15,406 nucleotides of DNA, from positions 848,334-863,739 of the forward strand of contig KQ482032.1 of assembly GCA_001430745.1 (NCBI GenBank). The letters are read 5' to 3'. Origin of the DNA: Auxenochlorella pyrenoidosa (taxonomy: Eukaryota; Chlorophyta; Trebouxiophyceae; Chlorellales; Chlorellaceae). Below, one piece after another: positions 1-9,183 of this stretch. Position 1 is the stretch's first letter, and every line of letters starts with the position of its first letter. The notes under the pieces were generated by a model. The model was not told where the DNA came from, made no database searches, and worked only from the letters and a program-made list of their open reading frames with translations. The translations under genes and the position numbers were made by a program.

Positions 1-3000
1 ACCGTGCGCGACACTGGCATTGGCATCTCCGAGGCCTCAATGGCGCGCCTGTTCCAGCAGTTCAGGCAGGGCCACGAGAGCATGAGCCGGCGGTATGGCG
101 GCACAGGTGCGGCACTGGCTCGCCCTCCAACACCCACCGCTCAATGCCTGCTGCCAGAGCTTGGCCCAGGGCACTGTGGGGGGTTTACTGGGCTTGTGCC
201 TGCTGATGGGCTGCCCATGGTGCAGGGCCTGCCCTGCTGCTGTGCCCACGTCCCAGCATGCTTGGTGCCAGTTGCTGTCTAGCCAACCTTGTGCACCGCT
301 CATCTCCACCCTGCAAACCAACACGGCGCCTGCACCTGGGCCCCCCCTTCCTCTCTGCAGGCCTGGGCCTGGCGATCTCTCGCCGCCTGGCACAGATGAT
401 GGGCGGGAACGTGTGGGCGGAGAGCGTGGAGGGACAGGGGTCCACCTTCCACTTCACCGCCGCCCTGCACTGGGAGGGCGAGGCGCTGGCGGCGCCAGCG
501 GGGGCCAGCGGTGCCGCCGCCGTCGCTGCTGCTGCCGCTAGCGGCTCTCCCTCTGCCCCGCTGCGTGGCCGTGGGGCAAGTGGAAGCTTCGACAGCAGCC
601 TGGCCGGAGCAGACAGCCTGTCTGCCAGCCGGCGGGCAAGCGAATCGAACGAGCAGCCGCAGCCGCGCCGCCGGCCCAGCAGCAGCAGCGCCGGAACGGT
701 CAGCGGCGCCGCTGCTGGCTCTGCCGGTACTGGGGCCGCCGCCACTGCCGCCACCGACGACAGCTGCGGGGCCAGCAGCGCGCATGGCGCGGAGGAGCAG
801 CGCCTGCTGCTGCAGCAGCACCACGAGGCTCTGCTGCAGCGCCTGGCGCAGCGCACGGCGGCAGAGGGCAGGGCCACGGGCGGCGAGGCTGGCACGCTCA
901 GCCTGTCGGGGCTGGCCGAGGCACCAGACACGCCCAGTGTGCCCTCGGTCTCGGCGCTGCCGCGCTTTGGCGCCGTCGGCGGCAGCAGCAGCATGCTTGC
1001 CTCACTCACGGGCAGCTACCGCTCGCTGCAGTCGCTGTCGGGCCTGCAGGCAGCAGCTGGCTCCATGCAGTCAGGGCAGCAGGCGCAGCAGCAGCCGCGC
1101 AGCGGATCGTCAGATAGCAGGCACCTCAGCGTGGCCAGCGGTGGCCAGCGGGGCAGCTCGGACACGGTGCCGGCGGCCGCGCCCGCGGCGCACCAGCGCG
1201 GCAGCGACGACAGCGTGCGCAGCTGCCCGGAGCGCGTTTCCGTGGAGCAGGGCCGGCCGCTGCGGCCGCCGCCCCCGCCGGTCGACTTCCGCATGTCTGC
1301 CTTCTACGCACCCAGCAAGCCCATCCACCCGGCCAACCCGCCACCCAAGCCTGCGCGCCGGCGCAGCAGGGACAACAGCCCACGCGCGGCCGCCCCCCCG
1401 CCTGTCGCCGCCGCAGCAGCAGCAGATGCGCACGCAGGGCAGGGCAAGGCGGCTGGCCTGCCAGCAGCTGCGCCGACAGCGCTGCCGGCTGGCGCGCCGG
1501 GCGCACCTCCCTCTGAGCGTGCCGGCACGCGCAGCAGCAGCAGCGACTGCTGCGGCATGAGCTCGCTGTCGGCGCCAGTGCCGCTGGGCCTGGCGGCAGC
1601 CAGCGGCCTCTCCGGCCCGCCCTCCCAGGGTGGCTCCAGCGACTGGGGCGGCGCCAGCGGCAGCACCGAGCCAGGAGTGGTGCTGCGTGGGCGCCGCGTC
1701 TGCATCGACGTGTCGCATGGCCCCACCGCGGTGCAGGCAAGTGCAGCTGCGGGGCATGGGAACGGGACCGGTGGTGGCGCACACGCCCTCGTGCACGTCA
1801 GTGGGATGCTTGCATGCATGTAAGGTGCATGCTGAGCAGTCCGTGCCCACCCTGGAAGCGCACCAGCCGCTGTGGAGCTTCATCTGCAGCTTGCCCGCCC
1901 TGCCCCCCTGCAGGTCGCCCAGAGCTGCCAGCTGCTGGGCATGGAGGCGGCTGTGGAGCGCTGCCAGCAGGCCGCCGCCAACGCCGGCACCGCCGACTTC
2001 TGCATCACCACAGCAGACAAGGCGCTCGCAGGTGGGCTGCTCGGGGAGCGGCAGCTCCTGCCTCGCTGGCCGTGCCGCTCGGCATGGATCACAAGCAACG
2101 GCTTGTTCATGGGGTTGCCAGCCGCCAGGCGCCGGGAAAGCAGGGCAAATGGTCGGCCCACCGGGTGTGTGCAATCCTGCCAGGCTTTGTCCAGCATCCA
2201 CAGCGCCCTTACCCCCTCCTGCTGCAGCGGTGCGCGCGGGCTGGCGCGCGCGGCCTCTGGTGGTGCTTGGGCGGCGCGAGGAGCTGCCCTCCAACCTGCA
2301 GCCGCTGGTCACCACAGTCAGGTGGGCGTGCGCTCGTCCGCCCAGCGCAAGCCGTGCTTGCCACGCCCATCCCTGTCTGGCAAGGTCTGTGGCGGCGCGC
2401 TCCCGTCTGGCCTGGTCACTCACCTTGCCGGCCTCCCTGTCGCCGCCCCCGCTGCCTGCAGCAAGCCGGTGAAGCACACGCGGCTGGTGGGGGCGCTGCT
2501 CAAGGCCAACGCGTTCTCCCGCTCCAAGCAGCAGGCGCCGCTGCACCTGGACCCTCACATGCTCTCCCTGCTGCCCGAGCGGTGAGGCGGGCGGCGAGGC
2601 AGGGCGGTTCGCCGCCCACGTGCACCGCGGGGTGCTGCAATGCCGTGCTGCCAAGTGCACAGATGACCCTGCGCCCCCCCCCTGCGGCCTGCACCCGGCG
2701 CTCCTCAGCTCTGCAAGTAGTGGCCTGCGCGGGTCCTTTCGTGCCCATCAAACCCAGCCAGATGCCACCCTGCCCTGTTTGCAACACCGACCAATCTCTC
2801 CCCCTGACCCCGGCCTGCAGCATGCTGCTCAACCCGCTTGCCGGCGCCACCCGCCGCATCAGCCTGGACAACTCTGCGCTCGACCGTCGGCGCTGGGAGA
2901 TTGCAGCCGCGGCGGCCGCGGCAGCCGCTGCCAACAACGACAGCACGCTTTCGCCCATGCACCCGAGCAGCGCCCACAGCAGCGCCGCCGGCGACCTGAT

Positions 3001-4355
3001 GTCGCCTGCCGTGGCGGCTGCGGGCACCGCGGCGCTGGCAGCGCCTGCGCCCGCCAGCGGGGGTTGGCAGCCGGAGCTGGCTGTGATCCACTCTGACGGC
3101 AGCCACGAGGGCAGCCAGCGCAGCAGCGCGGAGCTGGGGCCCGGCGGCGGCGCGGGCGCCGCGTGGCCGCCGCTGCCGCTCTCCCAGCTGCCGCTGCACC
3201 CGCTGCAGCCGGTGCAGGAGCACGAGGAGGGCGACGCCGAGGAGGCCGCTGCCGCGCCCGGCCCGGCAGGGCAGCCCTCTCCCCCCGCCTCTGCCTTTGC
3301 GGCTGCGGCGAGCGCTGCAGCCCCAGCTGTGGTTGCAGCCGGGGCTGGCGCGGCGGCGTCCAAGCCCGCCCCCCCTGCACTGCGCATCCTGGTTGCCGAA
3401 GACAACATGATCAACCAGCGCGTCATCAGCAAGGTGCACTTGTGGCCTGCGACCCCTTTATCTGTGTGATGCGGGCAGCCAGGCCTGACCCAACCTGCTT
3501 TCTTGTGCCAGCGCCGCAAGCACTGCTTCCTGCTGCCGCGTCTCGACTATACATGCTTGTGCTTCTGTTCGACTCTCCGCCCCCCCCCACCCCACCCCCC
3601 CACCCCACCCCCACCCCACCCACCCCTGGTTGCTGCAGGTGCTGCAGCGTGTTGTGCCTTCCGCAGAGGTGGAGATTGTGGGCAACGGCGCGCTGGCCCT
3701 GGCCGCTGTGCACCGCACCAGCTTCGACCTTGTCCTGATGGACATCCACATGCCGGGTAAGCAAGCGCACCGTCGCCCCCATCTTGCAGGGCCCCATACT
3801 GCAGGCTTGGGCGCGCAGGCTCGAGTGCTGGTTGCGCTCCCTGCTGCCCTGGGCTGCGGAATGCCCGTTCGTGTGCTCGCCGCCTCACCCCAGCGCCCTC
3901 CGCCCCTACCGCAGAGATGGATGGGCTGGAGGCGTCGCGCCGCCTGCAGGCGGAGCTGCCCCCCAGCCGCCGCCCCGTGGTGGTGGCCCTCTCCGCCGAC
4001 ACGCTGCAGGAGCTGCACGAGCAGTGCCGCGACGCCGGCATCCGAGAGTTCATCTGCAAGCCCTTCAGGTGCGGCCTGGGCTGTGCTGGGCTTGGGGCCG
4101 GGCCTCCGGCAGCTGCCGGTGGCGGGCCATGCACCCGCGTTGGCTGCGCAAGACTCCAAACTGCCCCTAAGGCCCTTGTTTTGGTGCATCGGGCTTGCAG
4201 CGGGGTAAGGGCGCAGCGCCCATGCAGCCGTGGCCATCTGCGGCCCACCGCGGTCCCGGGCTGCCTGTGTCCTCCCGCCTGCGTGCAGGGTGGAGGATGT
4301 CGAGCGCGTGCTCTCGCTGGTGCAGCCCCGGCTGTGCTCCCCGAAGGGCAGGTGA
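1..4355 (+). CDS. Hybrid histidine kinase, 3' part (HATPase end, degenerate receiver, receiver); 5' truncated
   Basis: This is the C-terminal 921 residues of a hybrid sensor histidine kinase, which passes phosphate from a kinase core to its own receiver and normally on to a phosphotransfer protein. Exons by splice sites and phase: 1-106, 361-1736, 1914-2031, 2228-2321, 2462-2581, 2821-3433, 3639-3756, 3915-4068, 4289-4355 (TGA). Seen in the visible part: ATPase G1 box DTGIGI (4-9), F box LFQQF (17-21) and G2 box GGTGLGLA (33-40), the last split by intron 1. A roughly 400-residue Ala/Ser/Gln-rich linker follows, then a receiver-like domain (about 475-595) and a second linker with poly-Ala. The canonical receiver has E798/D799, phosphoacceptor D844 in [10 protein letters not shown]875 and K897 in ICKPF. 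The order kinase, pseudo-receiver, receiver is that of plant cytokinin-receptor-type (CHASE) kinases, but the sensor region lies upstream of the window, so the ligand is unknown. Family call sure; subfamily inferred. Confidence 0.9.
1737..1913 (+). other. GC-AG intron in the histidine kinase gene
   Basis: The donor is CAG|GCAAGT and the acceptor CCCCTGCAG|GTC. Only this GC donor keeps the frame: using the GT four bases later shifts the next exon out of phase. The join reads [15 protein letters not shown], continuous with a receiver-like first strand and helix. The intron is 177 nt (a multiple of three), but its retained frame ends at TAA 1821-1823. Confidence 0.85.
3580..3626 (+). repeat. C-rich CCCACCC tract before a splice acceptor
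   Basis: A low-complexity run of C blocks separated by single A, inside intron 3434-3638, ending 12 bases before the acceptor CTGCAG (AG at 3637-3638). On the sense strand it acts as a very long polypyrimidine-like tract. The opposite strand has many G runs of three or more and could form a G-quadruplex. A similar tract sits in the same relative place in the minus-strand gene at 9184-12879. Confidence 0.85.
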
Positions 4356-5629
4356 TGCCGCGCCCAGCCGTACTGCCCAGCGCAGGCAGCTGGGCAGTCC
4401 GGCTGCGCCTCGGGAATTGATAATCAGTGCCACCTAGGCTGCGCCTTGAGCCAGCCGCAAGGCTCTCCTTTGCTGTTTGGTCGGCTCGCCTGAGCTCTGG
4501 CACACCGCGGGCACAGCATGCGCCACGAGTGTTGCGCCATGTTGCTGCCCACGCCGCAATGAATGACCCATGATAGTGTCCGCTTGTGTTTGCTCCCTGC
4601 CGATGTGATTTGCCTGAGCTGTGCTGTGCCGGGCCCCCCCCCCACCTTGCCGAGCAGTGCCCTCCCTCCCTTGCCCCTGTTGTCGTGTCCGTCAAGTGCC
4701 CCGGTGCCCAGCCGGCTTCTGTCGCCGCGCAGGGGCCCGCCCTTTTTCCGCCCGCCGTGCGTGCCTCCTTGCGACAGTGGATCCTTGCAGAGAGGCCCCC
4801 ATCCTCTCTACCGTTTTGACACCTTGGCCCGCCTTTTCCTCCCATTTCCCCCTCTCCTCCCTTCTTCTTTGCCCACGCCACATAATTTCTTGTCCGTTCT
4901 TTTACCCTGCAATACCCTCTCCCCAGGCTTCAACCCAGCTACTCCCCGTCTGCTTCAGATGGCTCCCTTCCTGCATTGCGATGCATGCCCACCTCTGTGC
5001 CAGCTGTGGGCTGCCTCAGCAAGATGAATCTCAACAGCTAAGACGCTAAGCCCCATTCCTTTGCATCCCCCTTGCCCACGTCTGTCCTTGCCAGCCCGTC
5101 CGTGTCACGGCTACCTGCCGCATCACACCGTACTCGCACCTCGCCACACGCGTTACCCCAACTCATGCACACACACCGCCGTCACCCCTCAACCCAGCGC
5201 CCCCCGCGCCCTCACAACCCCTTGGCCAACCTACCCAGCTCAAACACGCGTGTTTGCATGCTGCACATGAACCCGAGTTGTTTCATTCACTGCATCGGCG
5301 CACCGCGCCTGCGCGGCCGCCCAACCCTCCGTCTGTGCATTGCCAACCCTTCGTACCCAGCTGGTGGATGCCCTTTTTTCCAGTTGTTTAGACACATTCA
5401 CAGATTCTGGCAAAGATTTGAGGGCAGCAAAGCGGGAGAGCGGCAGAGCAGTGCGAGCGAGGCAGTCCAGCAGAAGAGCAAGCAAGCATGGAACCCAGGC
5501 AAGAACAAAACAACAGGCAGGAAGGGGTCAGCAGTAGGGCATGTCAGGTCAAGTCACAATTCTGGTCAAGAGGAGCACAGCCCAAGCATGCGACTGCCTG
5601 GCTTGTGCAGACATCAGCAGATGCTGGGC
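4356..5629. other. Convergent intergenic region / two 3' UTRs
   Basis: This 1.27-kb stretch lies between the stop of the kinase gene (+) and the stop of the LYR-like gene (-). I see no supportable coding exon. The top strand is strongly pyrimidine-rich from about 4620 to about 5390, then purine-rich from about 5400 to 5570, which fits two pyrimidine-rich 3' UTRs meeting tail to tail. No TGTAA (the usual green-algal polyadenylation motif) is present on either strand here, so transcript ends cannot be placed. A perfect palindrome lies at 5241-5256. Confidence 0.6.
5241..5256. repeat. 16-bp perfect palindrome
   Basis: CAAACACGCGTGTTTG reads identically on both strands, and the symmetry stops at the flanking bases. 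It lies in the convergent 3' region. It could be a hairpin-forming terminator or processing element in either transcript, a dyad protein-binding site, or chance. Function unknown. Confidence 0.8.
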
Positions 5630-6266
5630 TCAGAAGGACGACGGGTTGTACCGAGGCGGCTCCCGCCCAAAGTGCTGCCGCTTGAGCAGCTGGTGGTGCC
5701 GCTGCCGCGCCTCCTCCATGCTGATGGTGCCGTCTGCCACCCTGCAAGGAGCACGACAGGCAAGAGTTTAAGGGAAAGGGCCGGCAATGGGAGCAGAGCG
5801 ACGGCAAGCGCAGGCAGCAGGGCAGGCAGACAAAGCGATGGTGCAGTGTGTGAAGGAGCGGCGTGCAAAACTTCACATGCACTGGCTCTATTGCAGTCTT
5901 CCTCCACCACGGCCAGCACCGACGCAGCAACCTGCTGCTCTGCAAACGCCAAGCTCACCGCTTGCCGGCAGTGGCGCCGCTGCCCTCGACAAGCTTGCCG
6001 TCGCGCAGCACATAGTGTCCCGTGCCGATAGCGGACACCTCCCCAGGCTTACGAGGCGTCACCACCCGCAGAAAGCTGATTTTGGCTGCCAATTGCTTGA
6101 AGAGGTCGAGCTGCCGCGCCCCGTCTGCCTCCCCCGCGTGCTGCCGCATGGTCTGTCGCGCTTCCTGCCACGCCTGTGATCGCTGAGACTCGGGCATACG
6201 TTTGATGAGGGAGAGCAACTCGCGGTAGGCCCGCAGTACCTGGTTGCGGTGCTGGGCGGCTCCCAT
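5630..6266 (-). CDS. LYR-like (Complex1_LYR-type) small protein, probably mitochondrial
   Basis: Two exons on the minus strand, 6266-5959 and 5741-5630, joined by a 217-nt intron (donor CG|GTGAGC, acceptor TTGCAG|G), encode 139 residues. The start is ATG at 6264-6266 in good context (CACCATGG). Residues 8-60 resemble the LYR fold: NQVLRAYRELLSLIKRMP is the first helix with a degenerate AYR at 13-15 in place of LYR, followed by a basic, Gln-rich second helix and LDLFKQLAAKISFLR with the conserved Phe. LYR proteins are small helical mitochondrial factors that bind acyl carrier protein and help assemble respiratory complexes or deliver Fe-S clusters; which one this is cannot be told. The C-terminus extends beyond the usual domain and ends in PPRYNPSSF. 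Retaining the intron gives an immediate TGA. Gene structure is secure; the family call is moderate, from helix pattern only. Confidence 0.7.
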
Positions 6267-6715
6267 GGTGCTTTTTCTTGTCTTTGGGGGCTAGCAGGAG
6301 CAGCTAATTGCTCGAGAACGAATGCAGGGATGACAGGGGAAGGGTTTGAACAGATGAAATGCTCTGGCAGTGCACCGTCGGTACGCACAGCAGCGCGCTG
6401 CGCTCTCGAACATCCCCAATGACTGTCCTCCCACCACTCCTCCAGCGAAAAGGACACCACGCAGTTTAAATGATGGAAGGAAGGCTGCAAATCCTTGGTG
6501 ATGGCACCACCGGCCCGACTGCAAGCGCAGATGCCATGCGCAGATGTTGCAGTGGGCCAGCAGCCTCGGCAAGGGCGCGAGGCAGCGTTGCAACACTCAT
6601 GTCAACAGCCTGGTGTCAGCAGGCCCCCAGGGCGAGGTCCACGGCAGGCGTTGCCTCGTCAGTGACACCGCCGCTGGGTGCAGCCACGGGCGCCAAGCTG
6701 GTTGGGCGCATGGTG
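6267..6715. other. Intergenic: 3' UTR of SDR gene and promoter of LYR-like gene
   Basis: These 449 bp separate two head-to-tail minus-strand genes. No exon or RNA gene is supported. TTTAAA at 6465-6470 is the only TATA-like string and lies about 200 bp upstream of the LYR-like start. A T-rich run (CTTTTTCTTGTCTTT, 6270-6284) adjoins the start codon and reads as a purine-rich 5' leader on the minus strand. No TGTAA was seen for the upstream gene. Confidence 0.5.
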
Positions 6716-8816
6716 CTACTGCCGTGCCTCCTGCCCTGCCAGCAGCTCGTAGCCACCCGCTGGGCCCTCAGCGACAAACCGCCCGCGCCGCCCGCGGGAA
6801 GTTATGAACCTCCAAAGCACGCCGGCCATGGTGAGGAAGCGGATGTAGCGCCCGGTGCCCTTGACGCCCCTGCAGCCAGGGAGGGAGGGCGCGCCGCGCT
6901 GTGGTGCAGGAACAATGCATGCCTAGTAACCGCAGCAGCAGGGGCGCATCAAGGGCGACCAGCTGAGCCCTGGGACTCGCACCTCAGGCGCGGCACAAGC
7001 CACTTGGCTACAACGGCTGCGTCCTCTGCCAGGATGTTGATGAAGCGGGCTGCAGGCAGGCAGGGGGGCCCAGGGGTGCCCGATCAGGCAGGGTGCTGAC
7101 CGAGTACACTGCTGCACTGCAGGGCTCCCCCTCCGGTTTTGACAAGTGGCGGGGCTTTGTGCAGGGTGCAGGCCGCCCAGCTGGCACGGCGCATCGGCAT
7201 CGCTATATATTTAAGGAGGGAGCTGCCTGGCTTGCAAGCGGCGGCCCCCACCGGACCGTGGGTTGTCGGCGTAGCGCAGCAGGAGACCGGTGGCCACCAT
7301 GCCTGGGCAGGGGATGAGGCGGCGTGGTGAAGGCAGTGAGGAGCGGTGTGGAGAGCGCTCGTGGTAACACAGTTGCCATTACAGCCCATCTCCCCCACAT
7401 CTCACGCCTGTCGTGGCAACAGCGAGTGACCATGAGCTGCTCCACCGTCCTCAGCCAGCAGCGGATGCCCGGCTGCAGGGGCTGCAAGGGCGGCGGCGAC
7501 TGGAGGCAGGCAGTGTGTGCTGCCGCGGGCGTGGACCAGGTGCAGCGCACCCGGCGAGAAGATGTGCACCCCCACGCCGCTGCCGCGGACCTCTGCCGCC
7601 AGGCTGTCCTTGAGCTGTACCAGGGCGCGCTTGGTCGCGCCGTAGGCAGCGTTGCCTGCAGTGGGGCGGCCGTTGCTGCAGCCGGGGGGTGGGGGCCATG
7701 GAGCATGCGCGGTTGAGGGAGTGAAGGTGCAGCACTGGCAGCTCTCTGGGGCCCTGGGCTCCTTGGAGACACGGCCTGGGCAGGTGCGTCGGGGGGCACA
7801 GGCCGCACGCGCACAACCCATTGGTCGCCGCCCTGGTGGTGCGCGCCTGCCGCTGCCATCGACCAGGAAGAACTTTCCGCCGGGAGCCATGCGGGGCAGG
7901 GCGGCATGTGCGGCTAGCAGCGCGCCTGTGGCACAGGTGCAGGAAAGCGGTGGGGTTACGGCGCAAGCGGTGGCCCCCGCAAAGAGATGAGGACAGCAGG
8001 GAGATTGCAATGTGACACAACTTAAAAGACAATCAGCGAACGGGGCTTTAGCCCAGCAGGACCGCCCACCCGTCAGGTTGGCATTCACGATGGCTGCCAG
8101 CTCCTCTGCTGGGGCCTCGGTCACTGGCACCTTGCGCGCCGCCGACAGCGCAGCATTGGCCACCCAAATGTCCTGCAGCAGCAGGTTGGGTGCACGGGCT
8201 GCTGTGGGCCACCCACAGGCAGGCATCCTCCCCTCCCGCCCAGCTGGGTGTGCATCAACTGCCGAAGCAGGCAGGGTACCGCGCTCCGCCTGATACTCAC
8301 AATTCTGCCCAGCTGCTCCAAAGCTGCGGCAGCCAGAGCCTCCACCTGGGCCGGCTGTGCGGCATCTGCTGGCGCGGCCACCACCTGGCGCCCCGGAAAG
8401 TCACGCTGCAGCTGCTGCACGCAGGCCTGCACCGCCGCCGCGTCGCGTGAGCTGATGGCCACGTCATCCCCCAAGGCCAAGAACTCCCTGGCCAGGGCAA
8501 GACCCAGGCCACGGCTGCTGCCCTGTATCACCACCTGCATTTGCACAAGGCAGGACAAGGGCATGTAGCACAGCTCAGCCATGCAAGCGGGACAGTGCGA
8601 GGGGCAGATGGTCGAGCAAAAGGCAGCGAGGCGGCGGAGCGGCGGGTGGGCGGGCGGCGCCACCTTTAGGCCCCTTGGCTTGGAATCCGGTCGGATCGCG
8701 GCTGCTGTGCGCAGATATTTCGTAATCTTCCAGCTCAGCCAAAGCAGGGGCAGAGCCAGACCCGCGAGGAGTGCTCGCTGGCAGAGAGGTTCTCCGTCTG
8801 CAGCGCAGTATGCCAT
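6716..8816 (-). CDS. NYC1/NOL-like: Short-chain dehydrogenase, chlorophyll b reductase (NYC1/NOL)-like
   Basis: Eight minus-strand exons (8816-8664, 8534-8301, 8172-8070, 7925-7847, 7675-7551, 7302-7252, 7049-6983, 6869-6716) encode 321 residues. One hydrophobic segment (about 15-29, ALLAGLALPLLWLSW) precedes an NADP(H)-binding Rossmann fold: QGSSRGLG (55-62, Gln where most SDRs have Thr), SSR after strand 2 (R81, NADPH-type), VANAAL for the NNAG motif, and the active-site pair Y201/K205 in YGATKR with S188/S190 upstream. NGRPTAGNAAYGATKR, IFSPGMVATGLLL and VVAKWLVPRLR resemble plant NOL and NYC1, which reduce the 7-formyl group of chlorophyll b to start its conversion to chlorophyll a during antenna breakdown in thylakoids. 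ATG 8816 is the first in frame (TAA at 8952-8954 upstream). No clear transit peptide is seen, so a 5' exon could be missing. The SDR call is sure; the substrate is inferred. Confidence 0.8.
7676..7846 (-). other. Probable GC-AG intron in the SDR gene (alternative GT-AG possible)
   Basis: Donor CAG|GCGCGC (7846) to acceptor CTGCAG|C (7676) joins VDGSG to SNGRPTAGNAAYGATKR, which matches the NOL family pattern of a Ser followed by a GRPT segment before the catalytic Tyr. Every GT in the interval has the wrong phase for this acceptor. The rival is donor ATGG|GTTGTG (GT at 7817-7816) with acceptor CTGCAG|GC (exon from 7655), which also keeps frame but replaces the conserved segment with RRAPPGRRPM. 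The GC form is 171 nt and stop-free if retained. Confidence 0.55.
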
Positions 8817-9183
8817 ACCGATCAACAGCGGGAGGGAGAAATACGAACTGTGGAAGTACAAGCAGATCAGTAGGGTTGTTGGCGGTGCTGCCAGCTTTGC
8901 CGTCCGGGTGCGCCCGTCAGCACGGTGCAAGGTGTTGAGCAGGATGGGGACTTATGTGTGCATGAATGAACGCCCCAAGGATCGTGTTCCCATCAGCAAG
9001 AACCGTCCTCTTCATGCATGCGCTGCAAAGCCCACACGTGGTCAGCTGCATGCCTTTGCACTGCTTGCTGCCGGGCCAGGCCAAAGGATGCTGCCTGTGA
9101 GGTCGTCGGCCAGATAATGTCTGTAGTGCGCAGCGCATACCAGTTGCTGATCAATTTGCTGTATATGGGCAGGGCGACTCGAG
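8817..9183. other. Intergenic: 3' UTR of plastid-protein gene and promoter of SDR gene
   Basis: These 367 bp lie between the SDR start codon and the stop of the next minus-strand gene. The sequence is less GC-rich than the coding parts. No exon, TATA box or TGTAA on the minus strand was found. Confidence 0.5.

Noticed and set aside
1741..1913. GT donor at 1741 for the kinase intron
   Set aside because: It adds four bases and puts the next exon out of frame, losing the receiver-like sequence VAQSCQLLG.
5072..6031. 319-aa plus-strand open frame
   Set aside because: It runs antisense through the LYR-like gene and through 3' UTR DNA, has no recognisable domain, and its composition follows the DNA skew.
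7204..7214. TATATATTTAA as a promoter
   Set aside because: It lies inside SDR intron 7251-7050 with no gene start nearby in either direction.
8817..8930. N-terminal extension of the SDR to 8930
   Set aside because: The upstream codon at 8930 is TTG, not ATG, and the frame meets a TAA at 8952-8954; ATG 8816 is the first ATG.
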